From Undibacterium sp. YM2 (GTDB lineage: Bacteria; Pseudomonadota; Gammaproteobacteria; Burkholderiales; Burkholderiaceae_D), in assembly GCF_009937975.1 (NCBI RefSeq), contig NZ_AP018441.1, positions 4,092,001-4,156,000 on the forward strand: DNA of 64,000 bases. Direction: 5' to 3'. Each line of letters begins with the position of its first letter. Position 1 is the stretch's first letter. Shown one piece after another: positions 1-8,549 of this stretch. The notes below the pieces were generated by a model. The model searched no databases. It saw only the letters and a list, made by a program, of their open reading frames with translations, and had not been told where the DNA came from. A program made the position numbers and the translations under genes.

Positions 1-59
1 GAAGCTTTCCCATTTTTTGTGATGCACAAATTGTGCTGGAGCGTAGCGTAAGCACCCGA

Positions 60-300
60 AGGGCAAGTCTGCGGTCGCCTTTCTTTGATTCCTTTCTTTG
101 GCGAAGCAAAGAAAGGGATTCGGCCGCCGGGCCGAAACCCGGCCTGTGTCCGCGAAGGGCAATCGTGTTAATCAAAGCACACGTATGCAACGAACGCCAC
201 TGGGCTCCAGCCTGCGCTGGAGCGACGAATTTTACGATCACAGTTTATCGACAGAACCCCATCCCCACCCAACCTCCCCCTTGAAGGGGGAGGAGCTGCG
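60..300. repeat. Intergenic hairpin repeats at left edge
   Basis: The gap left of soxX holds no convincing gene but several hairpins. A 10-bp perfect inverted repeat has arms at 91-100 and 107-116 (CCTTTCTTTG / CAAAGAAAGG). An 8-bp repeat GCTCCAGC / GCTGGAGC lies at 204-223. A third, CCTCCCCC / GGGGGAGG, lies at 273-293. The first resembles another hairpin at 16841-16866. They look like dispersed REP-like elements of the host genome; the last could also end sox transcription, but it has no T tract. Confidence 0.6.
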
Positions 301-341
301 ACAAACAATTTTTGGGGTGCGGGCTCAATATGTAAAGGGCA

Positions 342-977
342 CTACTTATTCACCGGCGACTCCATATCCAACAACAGCGCCATCACATCCTTCAACTGCG
401 CCTCAGTCAATACCCCGTTATGCCCAAACCTCGGCATCCGGGAACAGGCGTTATAGGCCTGCGCGTTATACAGCTTGCCCCAGGTATATTTCACAATCTC
501 CGGGCTGGCACCGCGCAGCTTGCCGTACTGGTATAGCGAAGGCCCGATATTGCCGAACGAGATTTCTGTCTTGCTCATCTGGTGGCAGGCATAGCAATTG
601 CCGCCATTGACTGAGCCCATCGCGTCTGAAGACTGCATGCCACGGCCATTCTGGGCGATTTTTTCGCCATTCTTCCAGTCGCCCATGTATTGGCCATCCG
701 CCGGATATTTGACAGTGGCGAGTTGTGCTTGTTCGAGCTTCTTGGCTGGCTTGGCTTTCAGACCTTGCGGGTTGGCGCTGCACAGAGCCTGGGCTTCGTC
801 CTGTTGCACCATGCGTTCCATGGTGGCCGGGCCTTTGGCTTTGAAATCAGCTTTCATCATTTCCAGTGCAGCTTTGGCGTAGTCAGGCTCAGCGGCAGAA
901 ACCAGTGCCGTGCTACAGATGGCTAAGAACAAGATACTGATATGGCTTATGCGTGGATTTATGCGTAAATTTTTCAT
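342..977 (-). CDS. soxX: SoxX, c-type cytochrome subunit of SoxXA
   Basis: Periplasmic monohaem cytochrome c that pairs with SoxA to attach thiosulfate to the SoxY carrier cysteine and takes the released electrons. The protein has 211 residues with a hydrophobic signal segment at about 13-28, a haem motif CYACH at 128-132 and a downstream Met-containing C-terminal segment (CSRMPRFG) suited to the sixth haem ligand. It is the last gene of the leftward sox operon, 10 bp after soxA. Downstream is a repeat-rich gap, not soxB. Confidence 0.93.
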   Translation of the reverse strand: MKNLRINPRISHISILFLAICSTALVSAAEPDYAKAALEMMKADFKAKGPATMERMVQQDEAQALCSANPQGLKAKPAKKLEQAQLATVKYPADGQYMGDWKNGEKIAQNGRGMQSSDAMGSVNGGNCYACHQMSKTEISFGNIGPSLYQYGKLRGASPEIVKYTWGKLYNAQAYNACSRMPRFGHNGVLTEAQLKDVMALLLDMESPVNK

Positions 978-987
978 GCCTATCCCC

Positions 988-1827
988 TTAGCGTTTCAAT
1001 GCAGGCGCATTCATGACCGCGCCATCGGCAGATTTTGCCAGGAACATGGTCAGTGCAGTGATGGTGTCTGACGCATAGTCAGGCACGGGGAAACGTTGCT
1101 GGCGGAAGCAGTCATTGAGTCTGTGCTGCATGGTCCTGACTTCGCCTTGCGAAACGCGGTAAGCGGGCCAGGTTGAATAAGCTGCCTGAGCATTTTCCTT
1201 GTTGTTCAGGTTAGGCAAGTCTTGCAGACGTATGCGCTGGCCATCTGCGGAGTGGCAGGATGCGCAGGCAAAATCGTGGGAACCAGCGCGGTAATAGAAT
1301 ATCTTCTTGCCGATTTCATAGGCCTGTTTTTCTGCTGGATGCTTGGTGCTGATGGCCAGTTTCATGCCGCGTGATTCTGCCGTCAAAAAAGACACCAGTG
1401 CTTCGATATCAGACGGGTTACCGGCAGAACCAAAAGGTGTCTTTGTTGCCTGTTCACGCGTCAGGCCTTGCAGGTTCATGCGACAGTGCATGAGGCGCTG
1501 CTCCAGGTCCATGACCTTGTTGGTGTCTTTAAAATAGCGCGGCAATTCTGCATACGCGCCCTTGGTCACGCCTGGGCCTTTGCCCAGATCACATTGCTCC
1601 AGCGACGCCTGATTGGGGCCAAGCTTTTTTTGCCAGAGTTCCTGGCCGCGCATTTCCCATAACTCTGCCGGGTTGCCATCGGCCAGCATCTGGCGGTATT
1701 TGGCGATTTCTTCAGTTGCAGAAGTTTGAGAAGCAGCTTGTGCCTTCGCAGAACCAGACATTGCACACAACGCTACACAGGCCGCTAGCGGCACAGCTTG
1801 CGCAAGTTTAAAGACAGCATGTGACAT
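988..1827 (-). CDS. soxA: SoxA, sulfur oxidation c-type cytochrome
   Basis: Catalytic subunit of L-cysteine S-thiosulfotransferase SoxXA in the periplasm. A signal peptide ends near residue 30. There is one CASCH haem site at 188-192 and the conserved cysteine expected to be the persulfidated haem ligand at about C240 (NDCFRQ). The N-terminal haem site found in dihaem SoxA is replaced by two isolated cysteines (about C79 and C115), probably a disulfide, so this is the monohaem type. It starts 13 bp after soxZ and precedes soxX. Confidence 0.93.
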   Translation of the reverse strand: MSHAVFKLAQAVPLAACVALCAMSGSAKAQAASQTSATEEIAKYRQMLADGNPAELWEMRGQELWQKKLGPNQASLEQCDLGKGPGVTKGAYAELPRYFKDTNKVMDLEQRLMHCRMNLQGLTREQATKTPFGSAGNPSDIEALVSFLTAESRGMKLAISTKHPAEKQAYEIGKKIFYYRAGSHDFACASCHSADGQRIRLQDLPNLNNKENAQAAYSTWPAYRVSQGEVRTMQHRLNDCFRQQRFPVPDYASDTITALTMFLAKSADGAVMNAPALKR

Positions 1828-1840
1828 AGTTTTATCCTAT

Positions 1841-2152
1841 TCAGGCGATGACGGCTTCATCACTACGCTGATCACCCTTGTTGTCTGTCCAGGTAACCGA
1901 TACTTTTTCCCCTTTAACGCCGCCTTTGAACTTGAAAGACAAAAACGGGTCTTTGGATACAGAGGGGCCAAATTGCGCGTCCAGCACCAGCTTGTCTTTC
2001 CATTTGGCCTGCAGTGTCTTGATGAAATGGGCAGGTACGACTTTGCCTTCAAGGTCCTTGCGCTGACCTGTTTCCATATCGTGACGTATCAATACTTTTA
2101 CCTCGACAGCTTCGCCTACAACTGCCGCCCGAATACGCATAGGATCGCCCAT
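1841..2152 (-). CDS. soxZ: SoxZ, thiosulfate carrier partner
   Basis: Small beta-sandwich partner of SoxY; the SoxYZ heterodimer carries sulfur intermediates on the SoxY cysteine. The protein has 103 residues, normal for SoxZ, without a signal peptide (it is exported with SoxY in the family). It begins MGDPMRIRA and ends in the typical beta-strand region with SVTWTDNKGD. A gap of about 170 bp separates it from soxY, which is unusual for this pair. Confidence 0.93.
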   Translation of the reverse strand: MGDPMRIRAAVVGEAVEVKVLIRHDMETGQRKDLEGKVVPAHFIKTLQAKWKDKLVLDAQFGPSVSKDPFLSFKFKGGVKGEKVSVTWTDNKGDQRSDEAVIA

Positions 2153-2213
2153 GATGTCTCCTTTTTTGCTAATTTTAAATAGATACTTGATTAAGACAGG
2201 TCAAGACCTGAAA

Positions 2214-2256
2214 GCTCACCACAGAGGCACGGAGACACAGAGGTGCACAGAGAAAC
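2214..2256. repeat. CACAGAGG-type short repeat between soxY and soxZ
   Basis: Imperfect tandem units of CACAGAG / CACGGAG / CACAGAG / CACAGAG inside the otherwise empty soxZ-soxY gap. Similar CACAGAG arrays occur as dispersed intergenic repeats in many bacteria. No gene is seen here. Confidence 0.55.
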
Positions 2257-2322
2257 CCGCTTGTATCTGCTTCTCCAGGCTTACGATGCATCACAGTAGC
2301 ACCTGACCTGAAATTCTAAAAA

Positions 2323-2811
2323 TTAACCGCCGCAACCACCCAGAGTAACCTTGATCTCTTTCGATGCCACCAGCCATTTACCATCGGCCTTCACCAGGGC
2401 ATGCACATTCGACGTCTCGCCGACCTTGACACGTGTTCCTACCTGGGGTTCAGTACCTTCAGGTATGGTAAATGCTGCCGACATGGCATTTGGATTTTTT
2501 TCAATCAAGATCGCAATGTATTCTGTATTGGCGGCCTTGCTGCTGACGTTGACTTGAACCACGGCACCATTTTCTGCAATATCCGGCGCACCAATAATGA
2601 CATCAGCACTGACGGTAGGGCTGCCCGCACCCAGCGCAGCAAACGCATCTTGCAGGCTCTTGGCTTCAAAGGCCTTGCCTTGCCATTCGGCAGCAAATAC
2701 ATCAGACGGTCTGAGCAAGCCGGCGGCAAAGGCCAGGCCAAACACCGTGGATATGCGTAAAAAATCACGGCGTTGCTGGCCGTCATCGTTGATCTTGAAT
2801 GCCTGCTTCAT
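2323..2811 (-). CDS. soxY: SoxY, sulfur carrier protein
   Basis: Periplasmic carrier that holds sulfur intermediates covalently on a C-terminal cysteine. The 162-residue protein has a Tat motif (RRDFLRIS) near residue 15 and ends in the diagnostic flexible GGCGG tail, with Cys at about position 160. The start at 2811 is chosen because AGGAG lies just upstream and the Tat signal then sits at the N terminus; a longer frame reaches 2901 without support. It lies between soxD and soxZ. Confidence 0.93.
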   Translation of the reverse strand: MKQAFKINDDGQQRRDFLRISTVFGLAFAAGLLRPSDVFAAEWQGKAFEAKSLQDAFAALGAGSPTVSADVIIGAPDIAENGAVVQVNVSSKAANTEYIAILIEKNPNAMSAAFTIPEGTEPQVGTRVKVGETSNVHALVKADGKWLVASKEIKVTLGGCGG

Positions 2812-2931
2812 TACTGTCTCCTGAGTAAGCGTACTGCCGCTATATTGCGAACTAAAAAAGTTTGATAAGCTTAACGCGAAATCGTTCCATCGATATGACA
2901 AAACTGAAAAATCCTTGCTGCACCACGATCC

Positions 2932-3954
2932 TCACTGACGCATGACCCAGTCCAGCATGGTCTTGATGTCTGCATCCTTGATATGGCCTTGCGGCGGCAT
3001 GGGGATATCACCCCAGGCACCGCTGCCGCCTGTCTTGATTTTCTTGATCAAGTTCGCCTCTGCATTGGCGTCACCCTTGTATTTTGCAGCGATCTGGGCA
3101 AAGCCGGGGCCTACTACTTTGTCCTTGACACCATGGCAGGCCGTGCAGGCATATTGTTTGGCCAGCTTCAAACCTTCATCTGCGGCTGGCGCACTGACTT
3201 TGATGACGGCAGCCTTGCTCAGATCAACACCGCGCACGGCACCAATAGTACGGTTTTGCTCTACCGGGTTGCCGTTCGCACTGCGGGCAAAGGCTGGCAG
3301 TTCAGAGGTGATCTTGACTTCCTTCAGGCAATCTTTCATGCAGGCCGTGTTCTTCACATCTGGCTTGCCACTGGTTTGCCACAGGCCATGGCTTTGTGTC
3401 ATGCCATTACGGTTGGGCATGCGCTTTTGTACTTCGGCGATGTTCTCATTCGACATGGTAAAGTCGTCAGCAACAACGCCTCCCAGGTTAAGAATATACG
3501 CGGTGACGGCATATACTTCATCGGTGGTCAGTGTCTTGGGTGCATTCCAGGGCATGGCGCGGTTGATGTAGTCCCACAAGGTAGAAACTGTGGCGACTTT
3601 CATCAGGGTGGTACGTTGCGGCTGGCTATTTCCTGTCAGTGCTGCTACCCGGCCATTCTTGACATCGTCCTTGGTGGTGCCACCGACTATGGGAGTGAAA
3701 ACCTGGTTCGATTCACCAAAGGTGCCATGACAGGAGGCACATTTGCCATCCCATACCTGCTGCCCCTGATCGACACTGCCGCGCCCTTTAGGCAAACCCC
3801 TGAAGTCGGGGCGCACATCGATGTCCCAGGCAGCGACTTCCTTGGGTGTGGCAGCACGGCCTATATTAGTATAGTCCGCTGCACTGGCGGCAAGACTGAA
3901 GCCAGCTAGCACAAGGACAGATAAAGACTTGCGCAACTCAGGCCACTTGTACAT
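2932..3954 (-). CDS. soxD: SoxD, dihaem cytochrome of sulfane dehydrogenase
   Basis: Electron-accepting subunit of periplasmic SoxCD, which oxidises the sulfane sulfur bound to SoxY. About 340 residues: a signal peptide (LSVLVLAGFSLAASA), a first cytochrome c domain with CASCH at about 72-76, and a second with CTACH at about 270-274. The 3954 start has a GAGG box and overlaps the end of soxC by 17 bp, implying translational coupling. The open frame extends to 4110 but lies wholly within soxC there. Confidence 0.88.
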   Translation of the reverse strand: MYKWPELRKSLSVLVLAGFSLAASAADYTNIGRAATPKEVAAWDIDVRPDFRGLPKGRGSVDQGQQVWDGKCASCHGTFGESNQVFTPIVGGTTKDDVKNGRVAALTGNSQPQRTTLMKVATVSTLWDYINRAMPWNAPKTLTTDEVYAVTAYILNLGGVVADDFTMSNENIAEVQKRMPNRNGMTQSHGLWQTSGKPDVKNTACMKDCLKEVKITSELPAFARSANGNPVEQNRTIGAVRGVDLSKAAVIKVSAPAADEGLKLAKQYACTACHGVKDKVVGPGFAQIAAKYKGDANAEANLIKKIKTGGSGAWGDIPMPPQGHIKDADIKTMLDWVMRQ

Positions 3955-5302
3955 TGCTGACCTCGCCATCTTCATTGATTTTCCACGATTGGATCGCATT
4001 ATTGTGATAAATCGATTTGGTGCCGCGCACTTCGCGCAACTGGTTGATCTTGGGTTGTACATAGCCGGTTTCATCGATCGCCCGTGATTGCAAAATCGCT
4101 GGTCCGCCATCCCAGTTCCAGTCCATGTTGAAGCGGGTCAGGCATTTGCCGAGTACTGGACCTTCAAGCCTGGCGGTACGCCAGCTGCGGCCACCGTCGG
4201 CAGACACATCCACGCGCTTGATCTTGCCGCGTCCTGACCATGCGAGGCCGGTGATATTGTGAAAGCCTTTTTCCAGCAACATCTGCCCGCCAGAAGGCGT
4301 GGTGATGACGGACTTGCATTCTTGCACCGAGGTATATTGCCTGTGCAAGCCGCTGGGTTGCAGGTCTATATAATGTATCGCTTCATCCTTGGTGGCCCAG
4401 GGCTGATCGCCAACTTCGATACGGCGCAACCATTTGACCCAGGACACGCCCTGCACACCGGGTACGACCAGGCGGAGTGGATATCCATTTTCTGGCCGCA
4501 GCATTTCACCATTCATGGCATAGGCAACGATAACGTCATCCATGGCGCGGGCGATATCGATGGTGCGTGTCATGGCAGAACCATCACCACCCTCGGCCAG
4601 CACAAACTTGGCTTTCTTGCGGTCTATGCCGCAATCATCGAGCAGCACTGACAAGGGCACGCCTGTGTATTCACAGCAGCTCAGCATGCCATGGGTGTAT
4701 TGCACGGTAGGCACGGCGACATTGCCCCATTCAGTTGCGCTATTCGCGCCGCATTCTATGAAGTGCATGCGTGATACCGACGGCAGGCGCATGAGGTCAT
4801 CCATGGTATACACCTTGGCTTCGCGCACCAGACCATTGATCATGAAGCGGTGTTGTGCCGGGTCGTTATCTATCCAGCCCTGATGGTGGCGTTCAAAATG
4901 CAGACCATTCGGTGTGATGATGCCAAAGAAGCCCTGCAGGGGCGCGAACGACACCGAAGCCTGTGGCACCCGTGTGAGACCAGGTGACTGGCGGCGCTGC
5001 AGATTACTTTCAAACTTGGATGGCTGGCCATAGCCTTGCATGACAACCGGGTTGCCCAGGCTTTTGGCATGATCTTGCAGATTCAATATTAGCGGGTCGC
5101 CATCACCTTCAGGCATGCTGCCAGGTCTGGCCATGGCTGCACCGCTTGCCAAGGCTGCCGTGGCGGCAGCAAAGCTCTTGCGCAAGAAGCCGCGACGCTC
5201 ATCATTCAAGCCTTGCTCAGTAATGGCCTCGCGCAAGGGTGCATCCAAAAAATTCTCGGGTGCACGGCGCAAAAGACCGGACTTTTTTATCTGGATAGAC
5301 AT
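3938..5302 (-). CDS. soxC: SoxC, molybdopterin subunit of sulfane dehydrogenase
   Basis: Sulfite-oxidase-family molybdoenzyme subunit, partner of SoxD. The N-terminal part carries a Tat-like signal (RRGFLRKSF, about residues 36-44) followed by an Ala-rich stretch. The molybdenum-ligating cysteine is visible in HFIECGANS (about residue 183). The C-terminal dimerisation domain includes VDVSADGGRSWRTA. The ATG at 5302 is preferred over an in-frame TTG at 5320. It is the first gene of the operon, so the promoter must lie in the 280-bp gap shared with the divergent rhomboid gene. Presence of SoxCD predicts full oxidation of thiosulfate without stored sulfur. Confidence 0.92.
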   Translation of the reverse strand: MSIQIKKSGLLRRAPENFLDAPLREAITEQGLNDERRGFLRKSFAAATAALASGAAMARPGSMPEGDGDPLILNLQDHAKSLGNPVVMQGYGQPSKFESNLQRRQSPGLTRVPQASVSFAPLQGFFGIITPNGLHFERHHQGWIDNDPAQHRFMINGLVREAKVYTMDDLMRLPSVSRMHFIECGANSATEWGNVAVPTVQYTHGMLSCCEYTGVPLSVLLDDCGIDRKKAKFVLAEGGDGSAMTRTIDIARAMDDVIVAYAMNGEMLRPENGYPLRLVVPGVQGVSWVKWLRRIEVGDQPWATKDEAIHYIDLQPSGLHRQYTSVQECKSVITTPSGGQMLLEKGFHNITGLAWSGRGKIKRVDVSADGGRSWRTARLEGPVLGKCLTRFNMDWNWDGGPAILQSRAIDETGYVQPKINQLREVRGTKSIYHNNAIQSWKINEDGEVSNVQVA

Positions 5303-5580
5303 GAGACTGAAACTTTCCAATGAGATACTGGGTTCATGCTGCGCCTGTATGCTGCCACCATCCGCACTATCAGTGACAGCATAGTTTATTCTCCAAGCAC
5401 AGTTTTCACGATCTGTTTTTGATCAAGCTCAAATAATACTATTTGCGCATATAATCAAATAAGGAAGGATAAAAGGCAAATACTTTCTTTTGTGCAATGC
5501 ACAAATAAACAATCCCTGGGCTGGCAAAGCTGCTTTCGTGATAAATTCTTGCTCTCGCATAAGCATGCAAAATCAGCAAG

Positions 5581-6189
5581 ATGAGCCAGAAAAAACTTTT
5601 ACCCATATCGCCTGTAGCAATTCTTCTCTTTGTGCTGATATTGGCGGGCTGGACTTGTTCTGTCCTGTATTTCGGAAAATCTTATTTTGCCTCGCAAAAA
5701 TCCGTACTCCTGCCGCAGTTGGGTGCCGCAACCGGGGAGCTGTTCACCAGACATGAATGGTGGCGCCTGCTGGTCTCGCAATTCCTGCATGTGCATTTCC
5801 TGCACATGCTGTTCAATGCCTTGTCCATACTCATCCTTGCCAGCAGCCTGGAAAGAGCAAGAGGCTGGCTGGCCCTGCTGGCAATTTACTTCATTGGTGG
5901 TCTCACCGGCCAGACTGCCAGCGTCTGGTATTACCCTGCACTCGTCACCGACGGTGCCTCACAGGCGCTGATGGCCTTGTGTGCCGGCATGCTGGTCTTG
6001 CCACCACGCAGCAAAGTGACCTGGTTTGCTGGCCTGGTAGTCGCCATACAAGTGGCGCTGGATGTGCATGCGATAACAGCTATCAAGGCTGGGCATTTAT
6101 ATGGTTTCGTCACAGGCTTGCTGGTTGCTCTGACTATTTTTTCATACAGACAAAGCGTACTCATGCACCGTAATAACGCCAGCCCATGA
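5581..6189 (+). CDS. Rhomboid-family intramembrane serine protease
   Basis: Six predicted membrane segments in 202 residues. The rhomboid hallmarks are present: an H-x3-H-x3-N stretch (H72, H75, N79 in VHFLHMLFNA), the catalytic serine in DGASQ (S127, a variant of GxSG) and the partner histidine in AGHLYG (H172). It cleaves membrane proteins within the bilayer; the substrate is unknown. The short single-domain form also resembles rhombosortases, but no GlyGly-CTERM protein was seen in this window. The next gene overlaps it by 4 bp. Confidence 0.85.
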   Translation: MSQKKLLPISPVAILLFVLILAGWTCSVLYFGKSYFASQKSVLLPQLGAATGELFTRHEWWRLLVSQFLHVHFLHMLFNALSILILASSLERARGWLALLAIYFIGGLTGQTASVWYYPALVTDGASQALMALCAGMLVLPPRSKVTWFAGLVVAIQVALDVHAITAIKAGHLYGFVTGLLVALTIFSYRQSVLMHRNNASP

Positions 6190-6860
6190 CCGCACCTATC
6201 ATCATAGAATTTCCTTTGTCCGGCGAATGGCTGGTCGGCGCAGATGGTACCGAGGCCGGGCATGAAAGAGCCTTAGATTTAATACAGGTCGATCACAAAT
6301 TCAAAGCAACCCGGCGCCCGCTCTGGCGAGAATTGTTCCAGGCCGTGCCCTTGGGAGATTATTACGCCTTTGGCCAACCGATATTCTCTCCTTTTGCTGG
6401 CAGGGTCGTGACCGCCGTTGATGGCTGCCCCGAGGCTGCCAACAGCTATCTGCGTACTCTGGTTGAAATGCTGTTCTCAAAGCAAGGCGACGCTGAATTG
6501 CAGCAGTTGATGGATGCAGGTCATGGCGATATCCGGGCCTTTGCCGGTAATCATATCATCCTGCAATCCAGCGCAGATCCTGCTGTCCATGCCTTCCTGG
6601 CCCATGCGCGCACTGGCTCGGTTTGTGTTGAGGTGGGACAGGAAGTCGCAGCCTTGCAAACGATAGCTGCCGTCGGCAACTCCGGCCAGTCAATGACGCC
6701 GCATCTGCACTTTCATTTGATGGCAGGAGCCAATCCTGTCAATGCAGTCACGCTGGAATGCTGTTTCCGTGCTTATGAATTATTCTCTGCTGGTCAATGG
6801 CAACGTTGTGAGACATCCCTGCCCAGGCGCAGGCAGCGCATACGTGCCCTTGCAGCCTGA
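6186..6860 (+). CDS. M23-like (LytM) peptidase domain protein
   Basis: 224 residues with the C-terminal M23 signature PHLHFHL near residues 172-178 and a GNHIILQ strand typical of the LytM fold. The N-terminal metal site is less canonical (GHERALDL, one residue longer than HxxxD), so zinc binding is plausible but unproven. No signal peptide or membrane segment is evident, unusual for a peptidoglycan hydrolase. Its ATGA overlap with the rhomboid gene implies co-translation. Confidence 0.7.
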   Translation: MTAPIIIEFPLSGEWLVGADGTEAGHERALDLIQVDHKFKATRRPLWRELFQAVPLGDYYAFGQPIFSPFAGRVVTAVDGCPEAANSYLRTLVEMLFSKQGDAELQQLMDAGHGDIRAFAGNHIILQSSADPAVHAFLAHARTGSVCVEVGQEVAALQTIAAVGNSGQSMTPHLHFHLMAGANPVNAVTLECCFRAYELFSAGQWQRCETSLPRRRQRIRALAA

Positions 6861-6874
6861 GAGACAATTCAGCA

Positions 6875-7750
6875 CTACAAACCAAACCTGCCCACCATGA
6901 ATTCTATAAACGTGGAAAGCTTGGGCGTGGGCTGCCTGTCGCGCGGATACAGCAGATGCATGGGGCGTGATGCAGGCAGGTAGTCTTGCAGCAGTGGCAC
7001 CAGTCTGCCTGCGGCAACCTCACTGGCGAGCAGCAGTTCAGATTGCATGACGATACCGAAACCCGCCACGGCAGCACTCTTCAAGGCCTGGCCATTATTC
7101 GAACGCAGGCGGCTGACGGGGATGTCGGTGACATCTTCACTCAGGCGCCAGCGCACATGCTTGTTCCAGTGTAAAAAATCCAGGCACTCATGCGCTGTCA
7201 GATCGGCAGGTTTAAGCGGTATGCCCTTGCGTTGCAGGTAGGCAGGCGCGGCGCAGATCATCATGCGGTAGGGCCTTAGCGGGCGGGCAATCAGGGTGGA
7301 GTCTTCCAGCCTGCCTATGCGTATGGCGGCATCGTAGCCATCTTCGACCACATCCACCAGTCTGTCATTCATGTGCAGGTCAGCACGCATTTCTGGATAT
7401 TGCGCAAGATAATCGACCATGGCCGGAGCCAGCAATTCACTGCCGAAGGTCACGGGGGAGGTGATCTTCAGCACGCCACGGGCACCGCCACGCATCCTGG
7501 CGGCACCGGACTCTGCCTCACTGATCTGCGCCAGTATGGCCCGGCATTGCTCCGCGTATTGCAAACCCAGCTCGGTCAGACTCTGGCGGCGCGTCGTGCG
7601 TGTCAACAGACGCGCAGCGAGCAGTTCTTCCAGAAACTGTATGTGTTTGCCGACCATGACAGGCGAGATTTCGCACTGCGCTGCGGCAGCCGTAAAGCTG
7701 CCTGCATCGACAACGGCGACGAACACTTCCATGCTGCGCAATTTATCCAT
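6875..7750 (-). CDS. LysR-family transcriptional regulator
   Basis: 291 residues with an N-terminal winged HTH (MDKLRSMEVFVAVVDAGSF, residues 1-60) and a periplasmic-binding-protein-like effector domain. It is divergent from the SDR gene at 7899, and a palindromic T-N11-A site lies just upstream of its start. By family convention it probably regulates the SDR gene and itself. The ligand cannot be told from sequence. Confidence 0.92.
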   Translation of the reverse strand: MDKLRSMEVFVAVVDAGSFTAAAAQCEISPVMVGKHIQFLEELLAARLLTRTTRRQSLTELGLQYAEQCRAILAQISEAESGAARMRGGARGVLKITSPVTFGSELLAPAMVDYLAQYPEMRADLHMNDRLVDVVEDGYDAAIRIGRLEDSTLIARPLRPYRMMICAAPAYLQRKGIPLKPADLTAHECLDFLHWNKHVRWRLSEDVTDIPVSRLRSNNGQALKSAAVAGFGIVMQSELLLASEVAAGRLVPLLQDYLPASRPMHLLYPRDRQPTPKLSTFIEFMVGRFGL

Positions 7751-7765
7751 TGCTCACCTCAATTA

Positions 7766-7780
7766 CTAACCAATGGTTAG
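7766..7780. promoter_or_regulatory. Palindromic LysR-type operator
   Basis: Perfect inverted repeat CTAACC-AAT-GGTTAG, containing TAACCAATGGTTA, which fits the LysR T-N11-A rule. It sits 16 bp upstream of the lysR start and in the divergent gap, so it can serve both promoters. Confidence 0.65.
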
Positions 7781-7898
7781 CAATATATGCGTTTCCGTGA
7801 CATTTATCTACATTAAAAATTGGAAGATACTTAATCCTGAGCTTCAAAGCTTCAGGATTATTTAAAACGAATGCAATCACCAACGAGAGGAACAAACC

Positions 7899-8498
7899 AT
7901 GAAACTCATCATCATCGGTGCCAACGGCACAGTAGGCAGCGCTATCAGCAATGAACTCGGTGCCCGTCATGAGCTTATCCGCGTCGGCAAGAGCAGCGGA
8001 GACCTACAGCTGGACATCAGCAACAGCGAACAGATACAAGCATTGTTTACCCGTACTGGCAAGGTTGATGGCGTGGTGGTCGCGGCAGGCCATGTGCATT
8101 TTGCCCCTCTGGGTGAAATCGAAGAACAGCATTACCACATAGGTCTCAACAGTAAGCTTATGGGCCAGGTGAATGTTGCGCGCATCGCTCAGGACTATCT
8201 GCATGATGGCAGCTCCATCACGCTGACCAGCGGCTTCGTCGGCGACATACAAATACGTGCTGGCGCCAGTGCAGCCATGGTCAACGGTGCCATCGAAGGT
8301 TTTGTGCGTGGCGCAGCGATAGAATTACCACGCGGCTTACGCATCAATGTTGTCAGCCCCGGCTTGCTGGAAGCCTCGGTCGCTGCACTGGGCAGTTTCT
8401 TCCCTGGCTTTGAAGCAGTATCCGCAAAACGTGTGGGCCTGGCCTATGCGAGGAGTGTCGAAGGCGCACAAACCGGGCAGGTTTACGCTGTGCGCTAG
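7899..8498 (+). CDS. Atypical short-chain dehydrogenase/reductase
   Basis: A 199-residue Rossmann protein with the GANGTVG cofactor loop at residues 8-14. The position of the usual YxxxK active site reads GASAAMVNGA, so the catalytic tyrosine and lysine appear absent, as in some atypical SDRs of this short type. It may bind NAD(P)H without classical dehydrogenase chemistry. AGAGG precedes the start. A 9-bp hairpin (TAATCCTGA 7832-7840 / TCAGGATTA 7852-7860) lies in its leader. Divergent partner of the LysR gene. Confidence 0.8.
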   Translation: MKLIIIGANGTVGSAISNELGARHELIRVGKSSGDLQLDISNSEQIQALFTRTGKVDGVVVAAGHVHFAPLGEIEEQHYHIGLNSKLMGQVNVARIAQDYLHDGSSITLTSGFVGDIQIRAGASAAMVNGAIEGFVRGAAIELPRGLRINVVSPGLLEASVAALGSFFPGFEAVSAKRVGLAYARSVEGAQTGQVYAVR

Positions 8499-8549
8499 GC
8501 AGGCAGGACTTATCAAAAAAATAGCACAAAACAGCGATTACCAGTTAGC

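Noticed and set aside
98..610. 170-residue + strand frame at the left edge
   Set aside because: Runs through hairpin repeats and then antisense to soxX.
2983..3909. 308-residue + strand frame over soxD
   Set aside because: Shadow of soxD; translation has no recognisable features while the opposite strand encodes a clear dihaem cytochrome.
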